Below, in pieces: positions 45,192 to 57,220 of a stretch of 64,000 bases of DNA (positions are counted from its first letter, which is position 1; every line of letters starts with the position of its first letter). The stretch spans positions 82,835,608 through 82,899,607 of the forward strand of contig CM034531.1 in assembly GCA_020002185.1 (NCBI GenBank). Direction: 5' to 3'. The notes beneath the pieces are model-generated. The model searched no databases, was not told the origin of the DNA, and was given only the letters and a program-made list of their open reading frames with translations. The position numbers were made by a program, and so were the translations under genes. The stretch is from Paraescarpia echinospica. Taxonomy: Eukaryota > Annelida > Polychaeta > Sabellida > Siboglinidae.

Positions 45192-45916
45192 GTACTGATT
45201 AGTTGTGAGACGCTGCACATCTCACGCGTTGAAGAAGACTGAGCGATAACCGACTGCAGTTCCGTTTTGACGAGATCTTCGAATGCGAGGCCACCACCGT
45301 TTCGTCTGCTAGCTGTCGTAACACAGACTCCGTGACAGACCTTCTCGACGCCGATGTCGTGACATCGATTCCGTGTTGTCGCTTGGTGATTCGCGTGGGA
45401 TCGACAAGGCAAATCTACCGTCTACTTGATCGCCCGAATCGCCTGCTTTCATCTACGTGAATTCGTTCGCCGAACGCCGAGTGACTTTCAACTTCGCCCC
45501 GTCATCTCGCCGAACGCGACCGATGCGAACGTTGACATTCACACATCACGAGACATTCATTGGTTACAGTTCATAGACTTTACAACGGTGTATACCCATC
45601 TTCATGTAAGTGACCAGCTATTTAAATTGTCTCCCATGTAATTTCGTATTTGGATGCATACTCGTCGAGTACAATGTATGGTGTTATAAATATAATGTCA
45701 TAGCAGAGTAACGGTTGGCCAACTATCACTGAACCGCTTTTGTTCATTGTTGATGTATTAAATGGGAATGCCAGTTGCTTCTCGTACATACATATCTGAT
45801 GTCACGTTATGTCTCTCGTTCACTCCGAATCATAGTGCACCTGAACCTATAACTTGCTATGTCAAATCGGGTACCGCCAATTTATTAATACTTACACTCG
45901 ATTTTGTGACAACCTA

Positions 45917-46297
45917 TAAAAAGTCTTAAACTTCTCACCTGCTGTTACCATCATCTCATTGACATCCTGGTCGAGTTTAGTCAAAATCTAATATTTCTAG
46001 CTGTTGCAAAATGCCTGTATGTATGACACCCGTCAATATTTACAAATGGAGGCAGACAGTAATCTGGCTAAAGGGTCAACTAGCCAAATTGCTGCCAAAT
46101 ACCCTTCCACTAAGTAAAATCAGCCAAAAAGACACCATTTTACTGTCAACAGCTTCTACAATCACATCTAGAAATCTGACTACTCAAATGCACTTATGTC
46201 AGAGCAAGTGTATAATATTATTATAAAAAGTCATTTCTCAGAAATATACTGCACTTTTTTTCGTCTGTAACCAAGCAGGAAGTCTAACAGTGTCCTA
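45917..46297. repeat. Direct repeat R1 (~380 bp), pair of 47260-47637
   Basis: Starts AAAAGTCTTAAACTTCTCAC and ends AAGTCTAACAGTGTCCTAA. Differences from R2 are a handful of substitutions and small indels (for example AGGCAGACAG versus ATGGAGGCAG). Confidence 0.9.
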
Positions 46298-47259
46298 AAT
46301 GTTGAAAACAACACACTTTATAGGCACCAATGTTACAAGCACTCTGTAATTTTATTTTTTGTAATCCCTCCAGATGTTTGTGTTTTATGCACATTTCAAA
46401 TGTGCCACCAAACTTGGCAAGGCACCAGAAAAATCAGCACTTCGCTGTTGGACAATTTGTAATCCAGCACAATGTTCTCAGGTGGCACTATGCACTCCTG
46501 ATACAGTTTTCCAGAAAGTCCAATATGTGTTTTATAAGAAAATTCAATACAGCCAGTTGTTACGTTACATTCAAATTTGTATTTATTTGTTGACCTTGTG
46601 CCCTATTTACAAAGGTAAACATCAACAAAAAGTCACCTTAGGGTGTGAATTCCTCAAAGGCCAGACGTCTCCAGCAGTTCAATTACATAATATTACACAG
46701 CCTAATTAGCAGACATTCAGAAAACAATGCCACTTGCTTGATTGGCCAGAAGGTCCAGTCAATAGACAGATCTGATAACAGGCTCAGGCTATGGCTGACT
46801 CCAGCTAATCACTGTCCTCAGACTTCATTAGGGTCAATGACATCTTCACGTGTGTTTAGTTAGCTGAAGTAAACAAAATACGATTGATGAATCACCCTGC
46901 TGCAATGTTATTGGTTCATTTTCATACATATTTTCAAATTGAGGCTTAACTACTGGCATACGCACCCCACCCCACCCCCCCCTTATAAGACATGTGTTCC
47001 GTCGCTGTGATTTGGACTTGCAGACTGATGAAAAGTCTGTAATATCCAAAAACGGTTTGTTCCATTCAACTGTAGTTTTGCCTTACACTTATTTTCAGTA
47101 ATTGTTTCAAGATATTTGAAATAAAATACGTCCTCCGTGATTGTGCAATGACTATAGCGTGCTTTCGTTGCCAGGCTCTCTAATTGGGGTCAGCACACTG
47201 ATAGTTTTCCCATTGGCGACCATGTTAACGTTTTGTCTGATTATAAGAAAACGTGACCT

Positions 47260-47637
47260 ATAAAACGTCTTAAACTTCTCACCTGCTGTTACCATCATCT
47301 CATTGACATGCTGGTCGAGTTTAGTCAAAATCTAATATTTCTAGCTCTTGCAAAATGCCTGTATGTATGACACCCGTCAATATTTACAAATGGATGGAGG
47401 CAGTAATCTGGCTAAAGGGTCAACTAGCCAAATTGCTGCCAAATACCCTTCCACTTAGTCAAATCAGCCAAAAAGATACCATTTTACTGTCAACAGCTTC
47501 TACAATCACATCTAGAAATCTGACTACTCAAATGCACTGATGTCAGAGCAAGTGATTATTGTAAAAAGTCATTTCTCAAAAATATACTGCACTTTTTTTC
47601 GTCTGTAACCAAGCAGGAAGTCTAACAGTGTCCTAAC
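47260..47637. repeat. Direct repeat R2 (~380 bp), pair of 45917-46297
   Basis: Preceded directly by the repeated LINE end (47187-47258) and followed directly by LINE RT-side sequence at about 47640, so R2 sits exactly at a junction. Confidence 0.9.
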
Positions 47638-47639
47638 CC

Positions 47640-49690
47640 CATAAACGAAATACCAAGTTGACATCTCATAGTTTATCCCTCAACTTACACTGACATTGAT
47701 TCGTCTGATTTGTACAACTTAATTGAAAAAAAATTGAAGACTGACCTTAAGCTAAGCTACGACATTATGTTCGAAGTAATTGAAACGGCCAAGAACAATC
47801 ATATGGTAAGCAAATTAGTAACATTTTATAAATACAAAAAAACAAATCTAAATGGATTACCACGGGTCTGCTAAAATTCATAAAGTTTCGAGATAAATTA
47901 TATAAGAGAATGAAACTTACAAATCCCAATTCAAGGGAATACGAAACTATGCGTATTAACTTAAAAAACTTATGGTACCATATTAAAGAGAAGCTTACGT
48001 GAATCCAAACTACATTATTTTGCGTCCACGTTCGCTAAATATAAATCTGATATCAGAAACACGTGGAAAACTATAAATGAAATTATTTCAAGAAAAAACA
48101 ATAAGAATTGTTTTCCCATTCAGTATAAATAATATAGAAACTACAAACACTCTAGATATAGCTAACGCATTTAACACCTTCTTTGCAAATATCGGCAGAA
48201 AACTGGTTAATGACATATTTAGGTAACAAAGATTTTAGGAATTACTGTGATAAACATTATAATTGAACATTTTAACTTAACAACGTTGACGAACTAATTG
48301 TACAAAAAAATATAGACAACCTTCCGTCTAACAATCGTACCGGGTCTGACTTCATTTCAACCAATCTGCTAAAAACAAATCGCACCTAAGATAATAAAAT
48401 CTTTAACGCTACTTATAAATCAAGTTTTTAATACAGGAATATTCCCTGAAAAACTGAAGGTTTTATTTTAAAACGGTGACCCATCAATAATCAACAACAA
48501 AAGGCCAATTTAATTTCTGCCAGTTTTACCTAAAGTATTGGAACAAATATGGGAAATCAACTATCTTCCTATTTTGAAAGTAACAAACTTTTTTCGAAAT
48601 CCCAATATGGCTTCCGCTCTGGTCACTCGACGGAATATGCTGCATTAGACCTTGTAGACCGAATAACAACCTACATGGATAATAATGAGGTACCTTTTAG
48701 CATATTTCTTGATCTCTCTAACGTTTTTGACACCTTAGACCACAATACATTACTTTGTAAATTAAAACATTACGGCATTGAAGGGGTGTCTCTGAGACTT
48801 TATGAAAATTATATATCAAATAGAACACAATATGTAGAAATTAATTATGTAAAATCTGATATCTCATCCGTAGAAACCGGAGTACCCTAAGGCTCCATTC
48901 TTGGATCAACTGACTTTTCTCAAGCGAGCCAAATGTTCAATTTTATATCCTATGCAGACGACACTACTTTGTTAAGTACAATGAACAATTTTACAATCTC
49001 ACACACCGATGATGCTGAAACATTGATTAATGAAGAACTCCACAAAATTAATGAACGGCTAGAAATAAATAAACTTTCTCTTAACGTAACTAAATCTAAA
49101 TTCATGGTTTTCCACTCACCCAAAAAAACATTTAACACACCTATTCCTAAAATCAATAATAGTATAATTAAAAAAGTTGACAGTTTTAATTTCCTGGGAT
49201 TAACATGGGATACACATCTAAACTTGAAAAAACACTGAAAATATATCAAACAAATGTTCCAGAATAATCGGAATACCAAATAGACTTTTAAAAATTCTGC
49301 TAATGAGAATAAAAATAATATATAATACATTATTTGTACCACACATAACTTACTGTTTAACAACATGGGGGTACCACTCTCAAAGAATTAATCAACTTCA
49401 GAAAAGGGCTGTACGCATAATAACTCTGACCATTTATTCAAAAAATGAAACTTACTAAAAGTGAATGATATTTTACCTCTTTAAGAATTTAAATGTTACT
49501 ATAAATTTATACATAACAAATTACCTGCTCAACTTCTACATTGGAAAATAGCTGCAAATACCATAATTCATGGTCACAATACACGCAACCAACACAAAAT
49601 TCACATTTACGGTACAATTCATTCATTTGCAAAACTATGTCTTAAATATAGTTTACCAAACACAGTTAACAACACTTCCTTTAGTGATAG
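47640..49690 (+). pseudogene. Second LINE family: ORF2 linker, reverse transcriptase and C-terminal part
   Basis: Linker with LHYFASTFAKYKSDIRNTWK (about 48010-48080) and IANAFNTFFANIG, RT with FRSGHSTEYAALDLVD (48612-48660), FLDLSNVFDTLDHNTLL (the usual SKAFD is SNVFD), ETGVP then a stop before GSILG, and the RT site SYADDTTLLS (48950-48980). The C-terminal part reads NKLSLNVTKSKFMVFH and PHITYCLTTWG. Many stops. The 3' end is lost where the gypsy integrase remnant begins at about 49700. Confidence 0.85.
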
Positions 49691-49715
49691 CTAAACTGTA
49701 TACACACAGTGAAAA

Positions 49716-50372
49716 ATGTTCCTCATAATTGTTGACGCCCATTCAAAATGGCCAAAAGTCATTCCAATGAACACAACCATTGCAACTCAAACAATTGAAG
49801 TGTTGAGATCTCAATTCGCGAGATGGGGTCTACCAGAACAACAACTCGTTAGCGATAACCGGCGTCAATTCGTCGCAGAGGAATTCGCAAAATTCATGAA
49901 GCAGAACGGCGTCCACCACATCACTTCAGCGCCGTATCACCCTGCTACGAATGGACTTGCGGAAGGATTCAGGCAGAGCTTCAAGAAGTCCCAGTGCGCA
50001 TCAATGTCTCGCTCAGATGCTAGGCTCAGCCTTCGACATAAACTAAACAACTTCCTGCTTACATACCGTAACACACCGCATGCAACAATAGGACAAGCAC
50101 CGGCAACACTGATGTTAGGCCACAACATCAGATCACGACTAGATATGCTAAACCCTGATCTAGACAGCACAATCCTGAAGAAACGGCTGTCAGCGATGCG
50201 AAAGGGGAAGATGAGACATTTCTTCGAAGGTCAGCCAGTGATGACCAGAAACTACCACTCTGTGCCGAAGTGGGTTCCAGGAAATGTGTTACAACAAACA
50301 GGGCAAGTGAGTTTCATTATCACGGTGGAACATTTTAATGATGTGGCGGCGTCACCTGGATCACATATGTAG
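49716..50372 (+). pseudogene. Ty3/gypsy integrase fragment
   Basis: 218 residues from an ATG at 49716, beginning inside the integrase core at FLIIVDAHSKWPKV (first Asp). The second Asp is in LVSDNRRQFV (usually SDNG), and the glutamate is in NGLAEGFRQSFK (usually NG-x-AER). QAPATLMLGHNIRSRLD follows, as in gypsy elements. The 5' part (gag to RNase H) is missing. This element is a different family from those at 1-2731 and 20752-25046, judging by sequence. Confidence 0.9.
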
Positions 50373-50411
50373 TACAAATGTTACCCCTGTTACGGTTGAC
50401 ATGAGCCTTTC

Positions 50412-50630
50412 GTGTCGGAATCGACAACTAACACTGATGCCGTGATTTCAGCACAGGTCGTACCTGAACTGCTGACACCATTTGTGGAAGTAACAGTGCC
50501 AACAACACGACGAACTGAAGCCAGTTCTAATACACCTGTGGAAACTGCAGAAACTTCCGTTCGTCTTCTTGCCGCGCGACGCTACCCAGTGCGTAAAAAT
50601 CGCCGTCCACCTACCAAACTGGACTTGTAA
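50412..50630 (+). pseudogene. C-terminal tail of the gypsy pol fragment
   Basis: After a frame change, a Thr/Pro-rich tail ends in AARRYPVRKNRRPPTKLDL, the usual closing motif of gypsy polyproteins of this kind. Stop at 50630. No LTR recognised downstream. Confidence 0.75.
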
Positions 50631-51595
50631 TGTGATGCAAAGGAGTATCAACGTAATTTGTACCGAGGGATTATTTAGTTACTTGTGACTCTAAAGTCGT
50701 AAAGTACGGAATATTTCGTCAGATTTTTAACATCGTATGAATAGCCATTGATCTTCTAACAGACATCATCGTCTCGGAACAGATTACTAGACGTGTATTA
50801 GTGACTTATACCGATGGGCGGCGGCGAGTGCGGGGTGGGAGCGACGCCAGCTCCCGCAGAGTTTCTTAGTTTACCGCAACGATGATGTCACATGCACCAC
50901 TACAGCACACAGGCAACACACCACACTACAGCAAATACACAATACACCTCTCTAAAGCACATAGGCAACAAACCTGAATACAAAGTAGAGACAACTCACC
51001 TCAGTGCAGCTAAAAAAAACACCTCGCTAGAGCGCACAGGCAACACACCTCGCTAGAATGCTACAGCACACATACAGCACACCTCCCTGTAGCACAATGA
51101 CAACAAACATCACTACAAAGCATAGACAACTCACCTCACTACAGCACACAGAAAACATTCCTCGCTACGGCACGTAGACAACATACCTCACTAGAGCATA
51201 TGCACCGTATACAACACAACTCACTATAGCACATAGAAAACACACCTTGCTACCCCTTATCGGATAAGGATTACGACCAGCAAATCAGTGCGCAAGAAAT
51301 TCAGGGATCTAAGATGGTGACTCACTTAAGATGGTGAGCGTCCCTAGCGACTGTTGACATAGTTCAGGTGACGTCACATATCTTAATTATCGCCCACCCT
51401 AGCGACTGGAATGGTGGACCTCCTCTTAGTGCGTGCATGTCGTGTGCTTGTGCGTGGGAGGTGGTGGACGGCTGATGACCACCTCGTATCGGAAATATCA
51501 TCGTGTGTGCATGCAAGTGTGTGTATGAAAAAACGAACAAAACACGGTAGTATATGAGTGCACACGTATTTTATTGACCAAGGATACAAGCGTGT
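50631..51595. other. No gene; degenerate CACTACAGCACA-type minisatellite at about 50890-51250
   Basis: About a dozen loose copies of a ~27-bp unit (CACTACAGCACACAGGCAACAC-like). The rest has no recognised feature. Confidence 0.6.
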
Positions 51596-51599
51596 AATG

Positions 51600-51760
51600 T
51601 TATGACTTGCGGGTGTTTTACAACTACGCCAGTGGTCGTGAGTTTACGGATGATTAACCCCACGCCATTGGCTCGTGCATGCATGAGACTTACGGGTGAC
51701 TTAACACCACGCCAGTGGTCAGAGCTTACGGGTGTTTGACTACCGCGTCATTGGCTCAGT
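51600..51760. repeat. ~55-bp minisatellite, three copies
   Basis: Copies are marked by CTTRCGGGTG, TAC/ACCACGCCA and TTGGCTC/GTGGTC phrases at about 51605, 51690 and 51730. Confidence 0.7.
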
Positions 51761-51906
51761 CGACGATGATACCTTGTCAATGAGACACGGTGCCAATCAA
51801 TACCGAAACACGTCACAAGGAAATCGATGTCAAAACTATTATCATCTACGACAACGCAGCGCCACTTGAAACGCGTTTTATCTTTTGCATTTATTACGCA
51901 CCTCCA

Positions 51907-52376
51907 TCAATAATTTTCCGAACGTGTTTCGACCTTTTTACCACCGTAGCCGACTCCCCAAAAAGCTTCTTTCGACGGTATCCTTTCCACCAGTTCAACT
52001 TTTCCAGTAGCCAGCAAACCCTCTCTCAACTCTTTCGAGGTTGTGAACTTTGTCATCAATAAGTTCCGCATACAGTCGACACGGATAGCATCCCATTCGC
52101 ATGCTCTTCTCGTTTGTCTTATGGCTCTACTTCTCCATTTGGCCAAGTACGCTGACCTTGCCTCTTTGATACTTTCCGCGCATTCGGCGTCTTCATTAAA
52201 CATCGCCTTTCTATACTGATAAGCATGTTCAACAGACTTAAACACCCGACCGTACGCTTCGAGTCAACACAGATAAAAGTTGGACAGGAAAGTAGCTCAC
52301 CACCAAAACGTATAGGCAAATCCATCATCTTTCCGTCTCTACGCCACTGGCTCATCAACTCGAATAGTCATTTTTT
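51907..52376 (-). pseudogene. NADAR-domain (YbiA-like) gene fragment
   Basis: On the minus strand a 112-codon frame starts at 52245 with FKSVEHAYQYRKAM, the conserved F-x-S-x-EH-x-YQ-x-x-KA of NADAR domains. It continues IKEARSAYLAKWRSR, W-D-x-x-R-x-x-CMRNLLMTKF and LLATGKVELVERIPSK, then FWGVG. Upstream in the same frame FLSNFYL, a stop, LEAYGRV supplies the N-terminal LSNFY-x...YGRVF motif with two stop codons nearby. NADAR proteins act on ADP-ribose or riboflavin-pathway intermediates; the fragment's role here is unknown. It stands alone among minisatellites, so it may be transposon-carried or a retrocopy. Confidence 0.8.
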
Positions 52377-52435
52377 CCGTCACTTGTTTCAGAACGTCTA
52401 AGCGATGATGAAGGTAACTACACTATATATGAATG

Positions 52436-52740
52436 TTAGGTGTGGTTGTGGAAAGTATGTGCGCGTGCGTGAATGTGTGTGTTTGAAGATGATTGATGAA
52501 CTAGTCATGAAGAATCCAATCAATGAAAGGTGTGGGCGTGGACAATAAGTGTGCATGTTTGGACATGTATTTTTGCGCGTGTGGAGGTGTGGACAGTATA
52601 TGCGCATGCGTGAAAGTGACATGTGTGTGTGAATGTGACTGATGAACTAGCCATGAAGGAGCCAATCAATGGAAGGCGTGGGCGTTGACCGAAGGTGTGC
52701 ATGTTTGGACATGTATTCTTGCGCATGTGGATATACTATT
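52436..52740. repeat. Tandem repeat, period about 146 bp
   Basis: GATGAACTAG...CATGAAG..CCAATCAATG.AAGG starts at 52495 and again at 52641. GTGTGCATGTTTGGACATGTATT follows in both units. Confidence 0.85.
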
Positions 52741-52894
52741 CATGCACGAAAGTGGGAAGAAGGAAGCAATGAATGGACTTGTAGACCACCTTCACACAAG
52801 TGTGTGCAAGTGGTCTACCTACATACAACACACACACAACACACACATACATACAACACACACGCAAGACACACAAAACACGCAAGACACAACG

Positions 52895-53135
52895 CCGCGA
52901 ATTCTCGAGTCGCGTCCGTTCAATGATCGCACGGTCGCAAACGATTGCGAAGTCAGTTGAATACGTTCAACTGAAAGACGAAGCCGGGCAGTAGACGCTT
53001 ACCGCCGGCCGCTACGAATTCGAACGAGAGGTCTTGTTTTGTCGCAAACGATCGAGAAGTCGGATGAACGGGTTCGCGCAAATGACGACGCTTGGCAGAA
53101 TACGTTTACCGCCGGCCGCTACGAGTCGCATTCGG
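52895..53135. repeat. Two tandem GC-rich units (~120 bp) with Asn-Asp/Arg-rich reading
   Basis: GTCGCAAACGAT...GAGAAGTC...GTTTACCGCCGGCCGCTACGA occurs at about 52933-53020 and 53042-53125. It is CpG-rich, unlike its flanks. Upstream (52741-52894) is a (CA)n stretch. Confidence 0.7.
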
Positions 53136-53230
53136 TCAAGCTTTCTGACGATATCGCTGTGAGACCGCTGTTCGAGGATGGCCCGTGCTGGGTGAGCGCG
53201 TCGCGATTATCACTCATCGACGCAAATACG

Positions 53231-53660
53231 TTGGGGCCGACCAGAACGTTGTCTCAATATACCGCTGACGTGGCGGCATGGCTTCTTCGAAGTTCGATCG
53301 AATAGTCACTCTGGACACTGAATATTACACACACACACACACACACACAAGCTTGGGAACGTAACCCACGTTAACGATTCCCACCACGCTTTACGACTTT
53401 CCTTGCCATTCTCTTGGCAGCAGGGCAACCTGTCTCGTTCAACCCTGGATCTGTCCCAGTCCTTCGCCGGCGCCCAGATGGCGAAATGCGTACAACAAGC
53501 GTTTATATAAGCAGACCTAATGACACATCATATGACAGGTTTCCATAATTTCTATTGGCTAATGTAATATACAATGTCCAGAGTGACTATTCGATCGAAC
53601 TTCGAAGAAGCCATGCCGCCACGTCAGCGGTATATTGAGACAACGTTCCGGTCGGCCCCA
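53231..53660. repeat. Inverted repeat, 87-bp arms at 53231-53317 and 53574-53660
   Basis: The right arm is the near-exact reverse complement of the left arm (GTGGCGGCATGGCTTCTTCG is fully conserved). The 256-bp spacer has an (AC)n run at 53330-53348. There is no frame in the spacer. Confidence 0.9.
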
Positions 53661-54042
53661 TTCGCTATCACGGCTCGGTCGATTATTCGGCCCCGGACCA
53701 CTTGATGTCACACACACCCATACAACATTACACCTCGGCCGATTATTCGACCCGGAACACTCAACAGGATATGCAACCATACGCTATATAGACTCGGCCG
53801 ATTATTCGGCCCTAATCACTCGACGGCACATGTATCCATTCGTTATATAGATTCGGCCGATTATTCGGCCCGAAGCACACGATGAATCATACAAAATACA
53901 GTATATCGACTCGGTCCATTATTCGGCCCGGGACACTCAACAGGACATACAACCATGCAATATATAGATTCGGCTGATTGTTCGGCCTATGGCTCTCCAT
54001 GGTACATGCATCCATATGTTGTATAGATTCGACCGATTATTC
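53661..54042. repeat. CGGCCGATTATTCGGCC minisatellite, left section
   Basis: About six units of ~65-80 bp. Each has a GGCCGATTATTCGGCC palindrome followed by CACTCGA/CACTCAACAGG, a CATACAACCAT-like phrase and TATATAGA. Interrupted by CR1 copy E; it resumes at 54571-54640. Confidence 0.9.
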
Positions 54043-54570
54043 AAGATTTAACAAGATTGCTTTCCAGAAAATTAACTCTAGATGGCAGGTGGACAAGAAA
54101 GCTTTTTGGCTTATCGAGAGTCCAATACGTTTTATCTAAGCGTATCCCGCCCTTTTAAGGTATGTGTCGATTTTATTTTTAAACATATTCACGCTACTAG
54201 CACCAACACAATCAGGAGATAATCTGTTCCAATCGTTTACAGTCCTTTGTGAGAATGAGAACTTTCTTATATCTAATCTACACTGCGCCTTTACTAATGT
54301 AACTTCATGTCCTCTGGTCCTTCTATCTTACTTAACTGAGAAAAAATATTTCTATCAACATTTTCATAACCATTCAATATTTTAAACACTTCTATCTGAT
54401 CTCCTCTCAATCTCCTGGTCTCTAGTGTTGTTAAACCACATTTTTAAGGCGTATTTATTAACTAAGATCCCGCAGTTTTGGTATCATTTTAGTTGCTCTC
54501 CTCTGTACTCTTTCTAGCATATCTGTCCTTCTTGCGATATGGCCTCCACGCTTGTATACAATATTCTAAA
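54043..54570 (-). mobile_element. CR1-type LINE, copy E, 3' end only
   Basis: Minus-strand 3' terminal ~530 bp of the family, with the tail CTCGATAAGCC.AAAAGC and AATCTTGTTAAATC at the 54043 end. It encodes, with breaks, the C-terminal part (AFTNVTSC... region read backwards). 5'-truncated. It inserted in the minisatellite, because units of that repeat flank it. Confidence 0.9.
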
Positions 54571-54640
54571 GCCCTCGATGGCACATGCACCCATACGATA
54601 TACATGTATGCACCCATACGATGCGGCACACGATGATATA
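54571..54640. repeat. CGGCCGATT minisatellite, right section
   Basis: CTCGATGGCACATGCACCCATACGATATA continues the unit interrupted by copy E. Confidence 0.7.
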
Positions 54641-54699
54641 TGCGATACCCACCCACCCTCGTCCTATGCATATTTACCCTTAATTGTGTTATGACAAAC

Positions 54700-55380
54700 C
54701 ACCATACACCCTCACCAAAGACACACACATAAAATACACACACACATACACCACACATACCTCATACACAACATACACACAACACACACAACACGCAAAC
54801 ACACACAACACACGCACATTTAACACACACAACACACACAACACGCAAACACACACACACGCACACAACACACTCACACTAAACACGCACAACACACACA
54901 CACACACACAAACCTCACAAAATACACAGACACACACATACAACACACACTCACAGAACACACACACACACACACACATATACACAAACAACACACACAG
55001 CATATACAACACAACACACACACACACACACTCACAACACACTGACATATACACAACACACATACAACATAAACACAATACACACAGCATGCAAACACAA
55101 CACACGCGCAATTACCACACACAACACGCAAATACGCACACAACACACGCACCCTTAACACACACAACACACACACAAAATACACTCACACAACACAGAG
55201 ACACATACAACAAACACATACACACACACACACATTTCACATACAACACACATGGCACATACAACATACACAACACACATGCAAACACACACACTCACTC
55301 CCACAACGCACACACATACACAACACACACACACAACACACACACACAAAACAACTCACACAACACAGAGACACATACAA

Positions 55381-55419
<39 letters not shown>

Positions 55420-56160
55420 CACACACAACACACATGGCACATACAACACACAAAACACATGCCAACACACACACTCCCACAACGCACAAACAATGCACAC
55501 ACATACACAACACACACACTACATCACATACAACACAACACACATACAGAACACACAGAACACACACACACATACTCACATAGACACAAACAACACACCC
55601 ACAGCATATACAACACAACACTCACAAACACTCACAACACACTGACACACACACACACATACAACACACATAAATATAACACAACTCCATTCAACTATAC
55701 TTCAACACACTGACATATACACAACACACATACAACATAAACACAATACACACAACACGCAAACACAACACACGCGCAATGAACACACACAACACGCAAA
55801 TACGCACACAACACACGCACACTTAACACGCACAACACACTCATTCAACACACACACAACACACACACACACAATACACTCACACAACACAGAGACACAT
55901 ACAACAAACACACACACACACACACACACACACTCTTCACACACAACACACATGGCACATGCAACACACACAACACATGCAAACACACACACACACTCCC
56001 ACAACGCACAAACAACGCACACACATACACAACACACACACTACAGCATATACAACACAACACACACACAACACCCTGACACATACACAACACACATACA
56101 ACATACACACAACACACACTCCCGCACAACACACTGACACACACACACACACACACCATA
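54700..56160. repeat. (CA)-rich microsatellite array with higher-order units
   Basis: About 1.45 kb of CA/ACAAC repeats. Within it, longer phrases recur as a unit: CACAACACAGAGACACATACAACAAAC occurs at about 55187, 55359 and 55880, followed each time by CTTCACA(C)ACAACACACATGGCACAT. The long frames on both strands (Thr/His on +, Val/Cys on -) are repeat translation, not genes. Confidence 0.97.
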
Positions 56161-56522
56161 CATATACGTGTCAGATACGTACGGACAGACTCGACGTACG
56201 TTTACACTGCCCATGATCAGTCGTCTGTTTATACCAATTTTATTTTATTTTCAATCGGCACGTTTTGTAATATATGTTTGTACACCACTTCTGGATTTCG
56301 CCGGGAAGATGAATCGTACGTGTGATGAACCTGTGTGAGTGACTTTAATGATTTTGCTTTTCAACTGAACATACAAGCCCATTATCGCCCAACCAGTGAC
56401 CAACAGGTGTCTCACCACCAGTTGAAAACTACAACAACAACCTACATTTGTGGCTACCTGTAGCATACCCGTGTTGCGTGTGGCCCTTTCACCGTGACAC
56501 CCACAAGGTACACTATTGCGTC

Positions 56523-57220
56523 ATGGCGAGTGTTACAACCAACAAGCCAATGACCAGAGCGAGCGGGGCGACTAATAACACAACGAACAATGAACCAAGC
56601 CTCGCATCTATCGCTGCTGACATCAAGTCATTTAGGGACATCATTGAAAATAGATTCTCAACTTTCGAGAAAACACTATCTAAACAAATTGCGGATATGA
56701 TCGAAGATCAGATGAAAGCATTCCGTGACGACATTAACACACGAACAGCAGCTCTAGAAGAAAGGATACTAAATCTCGAACAAAGATATACCTGTGTAGA
56801 TACGGACGAGAACATGGAGGGCCGTCTTACAGCTTTGGAGAACAGGGTGCCCTCGTACGCAGACGTAGTGGGTGCACACGACGGTCGCGCTCTAAACAGT
56901 GTCGTTCTTAACCTACCCGAATCGGAGAACGAAAACGTAGTGGAAAAAATCAACCAAATACTGAGAGACGGGGTCAAGCTCACAAATGTAAAATGTGAAA
57001 AAGCTGTACGCAAAACATCCAGCAGAAACGGCTACCCTGGCGTCGTAATAACGACGTTTAAAACCGCTAATGACAAAGCGAAAGTAATGAAAACAAAAAA
57101 AGACTTACGACAAAGTGCGAAATATCGTGACATCATAATAGTCCACGACAAGCCAAAAGAGCAACGTGTAATCGAATCGAACTTCAGAATCCTCGTGAAA
57201 GCTCTTGACAACAACAACAA
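56523..57220 (+). CDS. LINE ORF1 protein, N-terminal part (coiled coil and RRM-like domain)
   Basis: The ATG at 56523 is chosen because the frame upstream (from 56448) is 5' UTR-like. A Ser/Thr/Asn-rich start is followed by a coiled-coil-prone helix (SLASIAADIKSFRDIIENRF ... AALEERILNLEQRY, about residues 20-95). Next is a motif LTALENRVPSYADVVG, then an RRM/ORF1p-like fold from about residue 123 (LNSVVLNLPESENENV, KCEKAVRKTSSRNGYPGVVI, RDIIIVHDKPKEQR). It would bind the element's RNA as trimer or multimer. CR1 copy F interrupts it after LDNNNKL. The open frame runs on into the CR1 endonuclease and stops at 58076, so a 542-codon chimeric frame exists. Confidence 0.85.

Larger units (their letters stand above)
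44383..47637. other. Block inserted into the second LINE, with internal direct duplications and a promoter-like segment
   Basis: 72 bases ending in the LINE (44311-44382) are repeated at 47187-47258. A ~380-bp unit (45917-46297) is repeated at 47260-47637. Between the ~380-bp copies, 46298-47186 has no recognised feature. The whole block separates LINE endonuclease from LINE RT. Confidence 0.7.
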
